DNA from: Cytidiella melzeri
Taxonomy: Eukaryota > Basidiomycota > Agaricomycetes > Polyporales > Irpicaceae
Direction: 5' to 3'
Length of the DNA: 64,000 bases
Assembly: GCA_022592445.1 (NCBI GenBank)
Contig: JABYQR010000020.1
Coordinates: forward strand, 62,001 to 126,000
Below are positions 12,501 to 24,125 of the stretch, piece after piece. Made by a program: the position numbers and the translations under genes. Each line of letters starts with the position of its first letter. The first letter of the stretch is position 1. The notes under the pieces are model-generated. The model worked only from the letters and a program-made list of their open reading frames with translations, ran no database searches and had not been told where the DNA came from.

Positions 12501-12661
12501 CCTTAGCTGACAACGAGTGCGCATCGCTAGGGTACGGAGCGACGACGCTTCCTGCTCTGACAGAGGCCTTCACGATTGAGAATAACGCGTCCCTTGCAAA
12601 ATATGAGGCGAAGAGGCTGGAGACGTTGATCAATGCGCTGGTCAAAGAATTAAAGAACTGA
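9543..12661 (+). CDS. Membrane-anchored M28B metallopeptidase, glutamate carboxypeptidase II-like
   Basis: Thirteen exons (9543..9838, 9903..10384, 10440..10501, 10567..10661, 10715..10956, 11005..11097, 11150..11154, 11205..11336, 11393..11474, 11526..11917, 11975..12084, 12134..12471, 12531..12661) encode 819 residues. A short cytosolic tail and one transmembrane helix near residues 40-55 indicate a type II membrane protein with a luminal or external catalytic part. A PA domain is followed by the di-zinc M28 core. The expected ligands are His421 (GNHRDAW), Asp431 (ATDPSSG), Glu469 (WDAEE, Glu468 catalytic), Asp497 (NVDSS) and His607 (YHYHSIFD). A TFR-dimer-like C-terminus ends it. Family members remove C-terminal residues from peptides; yeast relatives are vacuolar (Vps70-like). 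Exon 7 is only 5 nt and completes the Ala-Trp codons after HRD. Confidence 0.93.
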
Positions 12662-12732
12662 TTTGTGTACTTTTTTGCTTGTACCGATAACGTCCGTAGA
12701 ACAATACAAGGCTGGGATGGTTACGATATTAC

Positions 12733-13421
12733 TATGCTTTAGGTATTGTTCGTAAAACTTCGGCGCTCAGCCCATTGCGCTGAGAATCCTCGGCTGGAAA
12801 AAAGGAAACGTACATGGACGTATACCTGTGCATCTGTCTAACACACTGTAATTTTTTCAGCCAGTTTAGAGAGGAAGAGAGGGCTACGGCAGGATGCCGG
12901 CGAAGGGCATAAAAGACATGGGGTGTTCGTAAAAATGTCACGGTTAGTCACACCGGCTCGAGGCGGCAGATTATCAAGACTTACTATATGTAGTGCTGCC
13001 ATCAACACTTTTACGACGAGGCTGCAATATGCGTCTCAGCGGAGTTTGAACCGCGCTCTGTGCGAAGTCACGCATCGTTCTACATTGCTCGTAAAAGCCA
13101 CTATGCACATGTACTTTGAGTAATCGGGCTGCTGGAGCAGATTCTCATGTGAATTCGGTCACTTCGCTTCACCAAGTGATGTGAAAAATATCCAGTGCAT
13201 CAGCCAGAATCTTTTCCCATCAGTCCAAGGAGAGCCCAGAAACTCACTGCATCGTCTTCAGCAACTCCACGTCTGACAAATAAAATAGTTCTTTCTCGTC
13301 AAAAGCCCTATTTAGAAGTCCTTAATTACATGCAGTATACTCAGAATTTTTGGAGGTGCACAAGAGTTGAAAGAAGCAGTGTTCGTAAAATCAGGCGTTT
13401 ACGAACAGTACCTAAAGCATA
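12733..13421. mobile_element. MITE-like element A with 23-bp terminal inverted repeats
   Basis: The left end after a TA reads TGCTTTAGGTATTGTTCGTA. The right end, reverse complemented from 13419, matches it at 22 of 23 bases. TA dinucleotides at 12733-12734 and 13420-13421 look like a target duplication, as for Tc1/mariner-type insertions. Internal copies of a TTCGTAAAA motif occur near 12926, 13088 and 13381, the last forming a small hairpin with TTTACGAAC. No transposase ORF is present, so it would be non-autonomous. Confidence 0.65.
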
Positions 13422-13938
13422 CTGTACCGGCATGACCTGACGTTCACGGCTTGTGACTGTGACCCTCAGAAGTTCAAAACTTCAGATGTTCAGGGCATCC
13501 AGTGACCTGTGACCGATGTTCGAACATCTGAACTTACTAATAGGCGCGTAACACTCGGTCAAGGCGTGACTCGATCGCTGCTAGCATTAGGTATGACGTT
13601 CCGAATGTTAGGTATGAATAAATTAGGTATGAATAACAGTGCATTCGGAATGTCATAATTGTTACCTGGCAGCAGCAGACACGCTGTATATAGCATAAAT
13701 CAAAATTTAAAAAATACTGCTAGTTCGATGTGCACCACTCAGGCCTCAGGTCTTGTCTGCACACCACGAAACATAAATTTAGACAATCCAGCTGTCGACA
13801 GCACCCTCCATAAGCGCCCGAGGTCACATAACCAGGTGGAGGTTCACGAGAGTCTGTGACCTGTGACAAAGGTTCAAATTGACGATGTTCAGAGGCCTTG
13901 TGACCGTGACGTGAACCTCAGGTCATGCCGGTACAGTA
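13420..13938. mobile_element. MITE-like element B with 27-bp terminal inverted repeats
   Basis: The left end reads CTGTACCGGCATGACCTGA and then cGTTCACG. The right end, reverse complemented from 13936, matches at 26 of 27 bases. TA flanks both ends (13420-13421 and 13937-13938), and the left TA is the same one that ends element A. Subterminal motifs such as GTGACCTGTGAC recur inside both ends. No transposase is encoded. Confidence 0.65.
13593..13656. repeat. Imperfect inverted repeat inside element B
   Basis: ATGACGTTCCGAATG at 13593-13607 faces CATTCGGAATGTCAT at 13642-13656 with one mismatch. The motif TTAGGTATGA occurs three times in and beside the loop, so it could be a nested hairpin element. 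Confidence 0.6.
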
Positions 13939-14199
13939 GTACACTGGACTGGACTGTCGAGGCCGGGGTAATATAAGACGTGCCTGAGGCTGAACAGCTC
14001 CGCCCATTCAATTGATCCGCTCTCGCGTGACCGTGCGGAAGTACGTCGGCGTGTGGTTTATTTCCCCGCATTTTGGACGTCCAGGGGACTCCAGGAACTG
14101 CGAAAACATTGAGCTCGTCGTGGCAAGAGTCTACATGTCCCGTTGGCACCTTTCGCTCTAACTACCCCATCCTCTTCTCGCCCCCTTCGTTCATAAGAA

Positions 14200-16318
14200 A
14201 TGTCGCAGGTAGCGGCACCGCCGCCTGCAGTGCTCAAATCGCCGTTCAGCACTGCGGTAGCTCATTCGCTCTCAATTGTCGTGCTTATTGGGCTATCTGT
14301 ATCCACGTACGCTTACGAACGCACTCTCGTACCTCTGTATAGTGTCGCCCCGACAAGACTTCACATGAACAAGGTGGTCTGGCTAGCAGCGATTGCCGGT
14401 ACGTTCCTGCCAGCGCTGTCGGGCTGGACGTCGTTTGCCATCACTGGTGCGTTGTTGTTCGCCATGCCTCAAACGGCGTACTGGGCAGCAGTGTACTCTG
14501 GTCGGTACGGAGATCCAGTGTGGGGGCCTGTAGCAACCCATGTGGTCATCCTTGCGCCGATGCTGTATTTTGGTTTCTCGATTGTGAAGGAGTTGCAGGT
14601 AAGTCAACACAGTCATCGTCGAGTCCCATCTCACTAATGACCTACAATGAGAGCAGAAGGACAACAACGTCGCTATTGCGATGGGTACGCCGGTGCAAGC
14701 AATGACCTTGCCAGTTTGCCGTATGGCTGTCATGACTCTGCAAGACCTCTGGCCTATGATTGCCAATCTGCGTGAATCTACTGAGAGGGATATCGTGAGT
14801 TAGTAGCTTCAGAGTCTCACCACAGAAGCTAATCAACCGTTCAATAGCTGGTCTATATTGGTTTTGGCGTCCTCTTGGTGTGGATTGCGGCGCCATTTTT
14901 GCCCAAGGTGAATTTAGACGAAGCTGCCGCAAAGCCACAAATCCAGTCATCGGGATCTGGGAACCTGCTCCGAATTGCGATGCTGCCTTTGTTGCCCTAT
15001 CTTTTTACTCTGCTGCATTCCCCCACCTTACCGAAGCCCCTACTGGAGCCCTTCGTCCACCCTAACGCCTCTCTTCGCATCTTATACTCTGTTTCATCGC
15101 CATTTTCCGGAGTAGTTGTCGTGGGCGATATTCCACCACCAACTGCGGCGGAAATTCAGCGTGGACATGTGTTTGAGCCGCATTCGATGAGATATTTGCG
15201 TGCTGGCCATTCGTTGCTGGGAGGTGTGTGGACTGGCGAGCGCGCGTACAGAAAGGATGGGAAGGGACCACTCGGCCTCGATGCAAACTTGAATCCCCTC
15301 GGTGACTCGATATATACGGCCTTCAACCTGCAAGAGGCTGCGCGTTTAGTTGAAACATCTGTCAAGTCTGAGCAGGAGAATGCTCTTTTCATGTCAGTCA
15401 TACATCCCTTCAATCCGCACCCGCTCCTGAACGAGATCTTAATGTAGTGGCCTCGGAACCGGCATTGCAGCTCACGCTTTCATAAGACACGGCATTTCTT
15501 CGACTATCGTGGAAATTGATCCCGCAGTATACCAAGCTGCCACGGAGTTCTTTGGTCTCACTGTTCCTGAACCAGAGAAGGTCTTCATCCGAGACGGGCG
15601 TAGCTGGGTCATGGAGAGGAACAGAAACATTACAACGGCTGTCGTTCGCTCCCCCGACGATCTGTTTGACTACGTGATTCACGACTGCTTTTCCGGTGGT
15701 GGTGTGCCCGGTCACTTGTTCACTACACGTTTTTGGACCGAATTAAGCAAGGTCGTCAAGCCCGAAGGTGTAGTTGCTGTGGTGAGTTTGAGTACCGTGA
15801 CTTTCAGGTGATTCCTTTATGTTGAACCTCAGTTTCTTAGAATGTGGCAGGGAAGCTAGGCTCAAAATCAATGAAGTCGATTGTTGTCACACTCCAATCC
15901 GCATTCTCTCAATGTCGCGCGTTTCATGACTCAATGGGGGAGCATACGGAAGAGGAAATCCAGTTTGAGTTTATCAACTGGGTGAGTGGACTTCCTTGTA
16001 CTGTGGCATATCAATATTGAAGCTCCATGTTTCTTCTAGGTATTCTTCTGCTCCCAATCATCAAATCCCATCACCTTCCGGCCAACCGTCGAAGCCGACT
16101 ACCTCCAGTCATTAGTGCGGGAGAAGGTGCTTTCGACGATATCTGAGCGAGAGGCGAACTTGAATCTCATCACGAATCCCATGGAGCCTGACGAGATCAA
16201 ACGTTTGACGCTTACCGACGACCATAACCCCCTTGTGGAGTGGCAGGATGCTGAAGCGATTTATCATTGGAAGCTTATGCGAGAGGTACTACCGGATGTG
16301 TATTGGGAAACCTATTGA
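14200..16318 (+). CDS. Membrane protein with a spermidine/spermine synthase-like domain
   Basis: Six exons (14200..14598, 14657..14794, 14848..15392, 15448..15781, 15841..15981, 16040..16318) give 611 residues. The first roughly 250 residues contain several hydrophobic segments, for example LSIVVLIGLSVSTYAYER, ATHVVILAPMLYFGF and LVYIGFGVLLVWIAAPFL. The soluble second half has a Rossmann-like fold with the nucleotide-binding signature ALFIGLGTGIAAHAFIRHG, an acidic strand end TIVEIDPAVY, and YVIHDCFSGG, as in the aminopropyltransferase/SAM methyltransferase superfamily. True spermidine synthases are about 300-residue soluble enzymes without membrane segments, so polyamine synthesis should not be assumed. 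Possible roles are a membrane-bound aminopropyltransferase or a methyltransferase. Confidence 0.85.
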
Positions 16319-17845
16319 AGAGTTCGCGTACTCGATATCATGCTTGACGAATCTGTGACTTCTCCATTATTTATAATTCTACGCTACTGAGCGTACGCGC
16401 ATAGCCATATCGTAGACTATTCTGTCGATAGTGGGTATCCCTTTGAATCTCAATGGCCCGATGGATTGTATATCAACTCCGTCTTATACCTCACGGCGCT
16501 GTGATGAAACGCTGTAGCGCTGACGTTTGAGACACGTATTTGACAGCCAGGAGCGACTGCGCTGTGATGCCGCTGAGCTGTGTCGGCCACTGCCAGTGGC
16601 AGGAGTAGCTCATGTCACACAGCGGCTGAGAAAACATCGTCACGATGAACGTACATAGCATGGTTCCCATATCTTTCCGTCTCTGCATTGTGACACATAT
16701 CCGACAAGAACATTGTCACCTTCCAATTTCAGAGAATGCATGATACGGTCACGTGAGGGTAGTCACACTAAAAACGCGCTCCCCTGGGCAGGCTCGGGTG
16801 CCTCCGCCAGACTCAGGACTGTCACCATGTCCCACCACGCGTTCCCACCAGGCCGTCTATCTCTTACGGCAGTCCTCAAAAATGACACGAGGTGCGAACA
16901 ACTGTAACGTCGCCTTGTACTCTGCTTTGGTAGGTTTCCAACTGCCGTGGCAACATTGTAATGCCAACTGACCATTGTCCCTTGAAGGAGGTACACTCCA
17001 AATAGAGCAGACTCATCTCGCTCATGTGACAGCGCAATGGAATCTTGTGCATTCTGCGTCAAACAAGTAACCCATATGCTAAGGTTCGCTCAGCGGATAT
17101 TCACCCTGGCCATTATCAAGACGCCTTCGTCGACAGGACACGTAAATGCTGTTCCTACCTCCAAGTTTTTGTGAGTGACTGTATATTGCTTGGTTACTTT
17201 TATCCTGACATTTTCACCGTTTTCAGAAATCATTCAGTCATGAGTTGATTGCCATGTTTTCGATACGTATAAACGTGGTCACGCAGTCACGGACTCCCAA
17301 ATACAGCCTCCTTAGCCCTGGACTCGCATTTGTACTACCAATCGACGTATGCCTTCGGTGCTTCTCGGAGAATGGAGGATGCATACACAGCCCCTCGAAT
17401 TTTGGAATGATAAGCAAGCTGACACCCGCCTCCGCCGACCTCTCTCCCCAGCTCTCTCCGGAGTCGCGCCTCGCATGTCAAATTTCCTGGCCAACTCAAT
17501 GTCTTTTGCAAAGTAGGCCCCGCAAACAACGGAACACGCCGACCGGTTGCGTAACAGTAGGCTATGCGCAAGCCTAGAGAAGCGGTCTCGCAGTGCCACC
17601 GTTGTCATTTGGATTTTTCTGCTCGCTCACAGCCGGCCACATCTCTCATATATGGCTATATTACTTGGTGCTTTGGCCATCAAGAATCTCTATAATACAA
17701 GCGAGAGGATGGCGCTTTCAGGAGCTCAGCAGTGTCCCGGTGTCTATCGTGAACTATTGCAAGGTGCGCCCCTCGCTCCGATTTGAAGGGCGCCACAGAC
17801 TGAACCCTGTCATTGTAGTTATATACGCCAACGCCATACAACGCA
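16319..17845. other. 1.5-kb gene-free stretch
   Basis: I see no coding region, repeat or RNA gene that I can support. ORFs are short, mutually overlapping and lack splice-compatible extensions. It contains the 3' flank of the preceding gene and the promoter of the LRR-like gene. Confidence 0.5.
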
Positions 17846-19362
17846 ATGGCAGCAACCCTTGTATTTCGTCCGTCCGACGACGAGGCGAGTGCTTTCTCTG
17901 TTCCTTTGTTCTGTGGAGCATATACTGACACACATCGTTGTAGGAGGCAACCTTTCTGCAACTCATACAGTCGACCCAAGACTACAATCCCCTGCCTGTA
18001 CGAGGATTAGAGGTACTCGAGACGCGTGCCAAATGCTTCGGCGCGGCCTTCGTTGACCAGTGCAGACAAGTCGCAGAGCGACCAGAACTTCAGCAATCAT
18101 TTGCTTCAGTTGTGGCGTTCTCAGCATCATTCGAGTCGGACATTGGGTTCCGCAGCGCTTGGTATCTTATTCCGCTCCTAGTCCTAGGACTCACCGATGT
18201 TCGCCTTCAGTTCGGTCGCCATCTGTCTTGCACCATGCTACGCTCCTTCTTCAACTTCGTCTCTGGCCAGCTCGAAGGACAAACTCGCTTCTCCCGAGTG
18301 AGAACAATGCACATTGACATCGCAATTGACCATCTCGATGCTGGAGACCGACTCAACCTTGTGGAGGCCATCCTCAAGGCATGCCGAGCAGCCCCTTTTC
18401 TACAACGCCTGGCAGTTCCGGTCGACGTTCTAGCTGTAGCATGGGACGCGTTCTTCACCTCGGTCTCATACCTCCCAGAGTTGTCGGAGTTGGCATTCTA
18501 TCCGGGGAAGCTAGTAGTCCCTTTTCCCGTTGACGGCAGAAGAACCTCATATGACAAAATGGAACAGCTCAGAACGCTCTCAATCAACGCACCTCTTGCG
18601 TTCTGCGCCAATGTCGTGGACGCTCTCTCAAGTTCGTTGGCCAGGCTCAATCTCGAATTCGATGGATTGCGTACGCGATCGGAGATGACGGACGCTTTCA
18701 CGACGATCAGGTCTTCCTGCGTAGATCATCGAGGACCTGTGCAACTTCTTTCACCTCTAGCAGACATTTCAAGCCCAAGCCCGTCAGCCGTTTCGTCCAT
18801 GTTTCGCGTTAGAGGTTTGCCAGCACCCGTGATGGTTTCGAGCCTCACCCACCTGGACATCAAGGTGACAAGAGGCAAGATTGACTCCACGGACTTGACC
18901 GCACTGTTCACCCTACGTGGAATGCAATCCTTCTCGCTATCGTGCCCTTCCCCACTGCTCTATGGCAAGGAAACGATCGCCGACATGTTATCATGTTGGC
19001 CTGCAATCCAGTCATTATCTCTCAACCCAAGACCCTCGAGCGGGCTCGGACTCGGACTACTGCCACCTTTGGCAATTTTGGCGGATGTCGCTCGCTGCGG
19101 ACAGTCACTACGCAAGTTCTGTGCCTGCCTCGACGGCTTTTCTATGGTCGATCTGGCGGACCTCAATCGTCTTCGTTCTTGGCACGTTTTGCGCGAGCTC
19201 AACCTAGGGTCCTCGGTTGGTCCGATGGATGGACACCACATTGAGCAAACCCTCGACTATATACTGGCATTGTTCAACTCACTGGAAATGATCTCTGTCG
19301 AGGATGAAGGCGGTGAAGCGTGGTCTACGGCACTCGCCTTTAGTTTCAAGAGGCGGCTCTGA
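17846..19362 (+). CDS. LRR-like hypothetical protein (F-box family relative without a visible F-box)
   Basis: Two exons (17846..17884 and 17944..19362) encode 485 residues. The intron needs a GC donor: GAG|GCGAGT to TTGTAG, 59 nt, phase 0. Without it the frame has no ATG before the conserved-looking start MAATLVFRPSDDEE. The protein shows irregular leucine-rich units (LPELSELAFYP, MEQLRTLSINAP, VSSLTHLDIKVTRG, WPAIQSLSLNP, WHVLRELNLGS) like the repeat part of basidiomycete F-box proteins. The N-terminus lacks the LPxE F-box signature, so SCF membership is only a guess. Its composition is uniform and it looks functional. Confidence 0.75.
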
Positions 19363-19909
19363 TCATTTTTGATATTCTCAATCGTATATACATGCAAGTC
19401 TACCTCTACTGACAAGCACTGATTTCTCGTCGGCTCCAATCCATCTTCGCTGTCTACGTTATACCCCCCACTGTTACGTCTTAATACCGTGTAGAATAAG
19501 TATAGCTGTTTCGTTTTGTTTCGTTCCTTTCAAGTTACATGTATCCAGTAGTCACCAATTTATCCATGGCACCTTCAAAAACAGCAGTAACGAAAGCACC
19601 TTTCCTCTAAATCATGAGCAGTCATTATGGCCTGAATTGCCAAGTCATTGGCAACAATACCATCCCGAATTGTGGGAACTGTTTTTTGTTGATCTGCGCG
19701 ACGCGACGCGATCACGTGCAATCCACGTGCGGGGTATGACCTAAGACGTCAAAAAGCTCGACGGGTTCGAATTGCGGCATACATTCTCTCTACCTTGTGA
19801 CCCAATTCCCCGCTTTCACCTCTTGTCTGTTCAAGCGGCCTACGTCCTGATACGACGCTTACATTGAATCCCTCCTACGTTGCACGGCAATCGGCAATTC
19901 TCGTTGATT
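19363..19909. other. Intergenic region before RCC1 copy 1
   Basis: Only the 3' flank of the LRR-like gene and the presumed RCC1 promoter are here; no coding sequence is seen. Confidence 0.4.
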
Positions 19910-21677
19910 ATGCCTCCACGACGCACGACGAGGGCAGCTGCTGTCAACGGCAATGCTAAGACTGAGACGAAGAAACAGGCGACTAAACCCGCAGCCAAGG
20001 CTGTGCCACGCTCGCGCACCACAAAGCGAGCTGCAGAGTCAGAGGATGAAAATCAGGACTCTTCTTCTACTCCCCCCACCAAACGACGAAAGGCCAGCTC
20101 GAAACTCGAGAATGGCGTTGAAGAGACCGACGCAAAGCCGAAGTCTGCTGCAAAAAAAGTGGCGAAGACAGCTTCTAAGGAGGAGGTGGTTGCGAAAAAG
20201 GTAGTAAAGAAGGCGAAGGTGGCGAAGAATCATTCTCTTTTTAACCCCCTGCCCTCGCCGCCAGAACATCTGCGCCCAGCACCTGTTCTTTTTGTTTGGG
20301 GTGCCGGCAACTTTGGACAGTTTGCCATGGGCGAAGACAACCTCGGAGAGCTTGAAAAACCCACGAGGAATAAGTTGATAGAGCAGAAGATGGAAGAGGG
20401 TGTGTTTGGAGGCGAAGGTGCTGGATTGGAAGCTGTGGCTGCAGGAGGCATGTACACGTTGTTCGTGGACGAGGAAGGCACTGTGAGTACGGATTGTCCC
20501 ACACGTACGAATCAATATAACAAACGCGCGATAGGTATGGTCATCGGGCACTAATGACGATGCTGCTCTCGGTCGTATTACCACAGATGTGCCGGACCCA
20601 GAGAGGGAAGGAGAGTTCCTGGATATTGATACGCTCACTTCTCAACCGTTCCCCCTGCAATCCCTAAAAGACGAGGGCTTCCGTGCAGCACGCATCGCAG
20701 CGGGCGATAGCATATCCGCCGCGCTCAGTGTTACTGGTGAGCTACGGGTGTGGGGATCTTTCCGGGTATGTTCATTTTGCGCTCTGTTATTTTGTTGCTC
20801 ACCCTTGGCATAGTCTGTCGAAGGGCTTCTCGGCTTCTCAGACGGCCAAAAGCACCAGTTCCTCCCTGTCCCTATCCTCGATATCAATTCGAAACCCGAC
20901 GATCCCGAAAAGTTCACGTCTGTCGTTGCCGGCAATAATCATCTGGTCGTTTTGACAACGCATGGGAACATTTACACATGGGGTGCTGGCGAGCAAGGAC
21001 AGCTTGGGCGCAAAGTATTGGAGCGAAGAAAGATTCACGGCACTACTCCGGAGAAGATTGTTCTTGGTACGAGGTCGCGAAAGGCGATCGCCGTAGGCGC
21101 AGGCAACTACACCTCCTTTGCTGTGGACGACAAAGGCGATGTCTGGGCATGGGGCCTGGACAATATGGGCCAGACGGGGACTGCATCCGGCGAGAGTGAA
21201 GTACAACTTCCTACGAAGGTCGTTGGGCTCAGCAAGGAAGAGCTTGGGGACGGCGATGTTGTTGTCCAAATTGCTGGTGGCGAACACCATACAATCTTTC
21301 TTACCGCGAAAGGGAAAGTCTATGCCTGCGGCCGCTCTAATGGGGGTCAATTGGGCATTCCTGAGGACGATGCTGTCATGGCGGAGCGAGATGAAGAGTC
21401 CAAGGACATGCTGAACGTCCCTCACCAGGTGCCCTTCCCAGACGATGATGATCCTGTCGTGCACATCAGTGCCGGCATTCACAACAACATGGCGATTACC
21501 AAGGATGGCGCTCTCTTCACATGGGGTACAGGTCCTCAGAGCGAGCTGGGAGCTGGAGATGAGTCCGAGTTGAAGACTCCGAAGATGATCGTTCGCAGAC
21601 AAGGTGGACAATGGGCCGCTGTGCAAGGCTCGTGTGGCGGACAGCATACATTGGCTTTACTGCGCAAAAAGACATAG
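19910..21677 (+). CDS. RCC1-family Ran guanine-nucleotide exchange factor, tandem copy 1
   Basis: Three exons (19910..20482, 20535..20765, 20814..21677) encode 555 residues. A basic Lys/Ala-rich N-terminus (about residues 1-115, KKVVKKAKVAK) resembles a nuclear and chromatin-binding tail. It is followed by a seven-bladed RCC1 propeller with repeated G-N-G-QLG signatures such as VWGAGNFGQFAMG, TWGAGEQGQLGRK, AWGLDNMGQTG and ACGRSNGGQLGI. RCC1 loads Ran with GTP on chromatin and so drives nuclear transport and spindle assembly. A paralogue lies 600 bp downstream with identical intron positions. The ATG at 19910 (MPPRRTTRAA) is the best start. An LPVPILD strand and the IAGGEHHT loop typical of RCC1 are present. 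Confidence 0.93.
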
Positions 21678-22282
21678 CAAAAGGCATCACCACCCAATTT
21701 CTCTCGTCGAACATCTCATCCAGCATTCGCTCGCACCGTTGTATCTTACCGAACCGCGCCACCTCAGAATCCTCACTCGCCTCGAGCTGAAGTCCACCAC
21801 TAGATATTATTTCCTATTATCCTACTTGTACCTGCTATATTCAAAATTGACAACCTATTCGCGTGGCCGTCGGACTGCAGCGCAGCTCTCCAAGCCTGAA
21901 ACCTGTTCCACTTACGAGGTGTTTACATGGTCGGCCGATGATCAGCGTTCCAAAACAGGGGCCGAGAGATGCTGCGCCTTGTTTCAGGTAATGCATGAAG
22001 GAAGCTGACTCCATTTGCACCAAAAGGGACCTTTTGACTGGAAAGCGACAAAAGAAGCAACATGAGGCATAAACGAGGCGCAACAAAGCAATACACTTGG
22101 AGCATGTTAGGTACGTGTATCAAAAGCTAATACACAAGATACGTGTTCATTACTCCTCGCAGACACAATACAACCCTGGACTGGGTTAAATAGCTCGACT
22201 CGTTGCGGTATAGGGTCGCATCCTCGCGCCCTCGAGCTCACCTCCCAAACCTTTGCGCGTTTTCCAAACTTTTGTGACACAT
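21678..22282. other. Spacer between the two RCC1 genes
   Basis: The 600 bases hold the 3' flank of copy 1 and the promoter of copy 2; no gene is visible. Confidence 0.4.
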
Positions 22283-24125
22283 ATGCCTCGTAGTCCCTCG
22301 ACCACCGTTGATAGCTCTGGTACTGAGGAGTCATGCGAAAGCGAGGAAGAGATTCCAGCTCCTCCACCACCCAAGCGACTTCCTCAGGCTCGTGCGACAC
22401 CTGCTACCAAACCTTCCAAGCCAGCCGAAGAAGAAGCGTCTACCCCTGCTAGACGTTCGACTCGTGTGGCTTCTCAAACGATTCAAGTTGCTGCTGAACC
22501 CGCAGCACCTACGAAGAAGGCATCCTCTCGTAAGTTTGCAAAAGAACCAGAGGAGGGCGGCATGAATGTGGAAGACTTGGTAGACAAGTTGGACAAGGTG
22601 AAGCTCCAAGGTAAGGCCAAGCCCACAAAGCCGAAGCTTGCGCACCAGCATGAAGGCGAATACTTGAATGCTCTCCCGCAGCTAGCGCAATATGACGACC
22701 CGAGCGCCGAAAGGGGCCAGTTGTTCGTATGGGGTGCAGGTAATGCCGGACAATATGGCATGGGCGTGGATCAGCTAGGAGAGTTCAAGAAGCCGAGGAA
22801 GAACACGTTGGTCGAGGAAATGATGAAGAGTGGCAAGTTTGGCGCGAAGGGCGCAGGCATCGTCACTCTCGCTGCTGGAGGCATGTCTAGCCTTTTCGTA
22901 GACGAAGCAGGGACAGTAAGTCTTTTGAGTTACCGGAAACTTGGGACTCTTTTAATTTGGGTTGTGGTTCAGGTGTGGTCGTGCGGTGCGAATGATGATG
23001 CGGCTCTCGGGCGTCCTACAAAGGATGTGCCAGACTTGAAGAAGAAGAACGTCATCCTTGACGAAGACGAGCTCTCTTCCAACCTGCATCCACTTCAGTC
23101 TCTCGTCGACGAAGGCTTCAGAGCTGTTCAAGTCGCCGCTGGTGACAGCATAGGCGCTGCGATTAGCGACGCCGGGGACCTTAGAGTGTGGGGAACATTC
23201 AGAGTGAGTCATTGAGCTCTTCCTATATTTGTCTACGCATCCGAGTACCAATTTCTAGGCTAGTGGGGGCGTCTTAGGATTCTCGGGAGGGCTGACGCAC
23301 CAGGTGCTCCCTATCCCTGTCTTGGACTTGAAGTCCAAGCCCGGAAACGTAGAAAAGTTTGTAGAGGTCGCCGCTGGGAACGACCACGTAGTGGTGGTTA
23401 CTACCCACGGCAATATCTACACCTGGGGTGTCGGTGAACGTGGACAGCTTGGCCGGAAAGTTCTGGAGCGTCACAAAATCAACGGTACTTCTCCTGAGAG
23501 GATTGTGATAGGGAAGCGGTCGACGAAAGCCATCCTTGTCGGTGCTGGCGCTTACACGTCCTTCGCTGTCGATAATGACCTTAACGTCTGGGGCTGGGGC
23601 GCTAACAACTGCGGCCAAACTGGTACAGGCTTCGTCAACAGCACCGACGGCGAAGTCCATACCCCAAAGAGAGTCATCGGTCTGTCCAGCATAGATCTTG
23701 GCGAAGATGATTATGTAACGAAAATCGCAGGCGGTGATGACCACACGCTTTTCCTGACCAAGTCAGGACAAGTATACGCATGCGGACTATCTATCAGTGG
23801 TCGCCTAGGATTATCCGACGATGATCCCGCTTTCTGCGACAGACCGTTCCCTGACTTCCTCGATCGCCCCAAGCTGTTGACATTCCCTAACGGCGACTTC
23901 ATCGCTGACATTTCCGCTGGACCCAGGACCAATATGGCGATCTCGGACACGGGTGTGCTGTATATGTGGGGAGAGGGCGGACAGAGCGAGCTAGGGTCAG
24001 GTGACGAGGAAGTGTTGCGAACTCCGACACGTGTGGTTCCTAAAGGCCAATGGCTTGCCATGGCTGGATCGTGTGGCGGTCAACACACGCTGGCGCTGTT
24101 CGAGCCCGAACATCCGACCGCCTAA
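22283..24125 (+). CDS. RCC1-family protein, tandem copy 2
   Basis: Three exons (22283..22915, 22973..23203, 23259..24125) encode 576 residues. Exon 2 is 231 nt as in copy 1 and both introns fall at the same codons. The N-terminus is acidic/Pro-rich and then basic (EEIPAPPPPKRLPQ, ARRSTRVAS), different from the Lys-rich tail of copy 1. The propeller is intact, with VWGAGNAGQYGMG, TWGVGERGQLGRK, GWGANNCGQTG and MWGEGGQSELGSG. At the loop that reads GGEHHT in copy 1 this copy reads GGDDHT. RCC1 binds Ran and nucleosomes; which copy is the essential exchange factor cannot be told from sequence. A recent-looking local duplication followed by tail divergence is the simplest reading. Confidence 0.92.

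Larger units (their letters stand above)
12662..14199. other. 1.5-kb intergenic region filled by two TIR elements
   Basis: There is no gene. Most of it (12733-13938) consists of two abutting short terminal-inverted-repeat elements listed separately. The last 260 bases should hold the promoter of the gene starting at 14200. Confidence 0.55.

Noticed and set aside
20039..20638. 199-codon minus-strand frame opposite the RCC1 N-terminus
   Set aside because: It mirrors the Lys-rich coding strand and gives a Leu/Arg-rich low-complexity peptide without splice support.
20838..21647. 269-codon open frame on the minus strand inside RCC1 copy 1
   Set aside because: It is an antisense shadow of a well-supported RCC1 exon and has no family resemblance. 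The same kind of shadow appears opposite copy 2.
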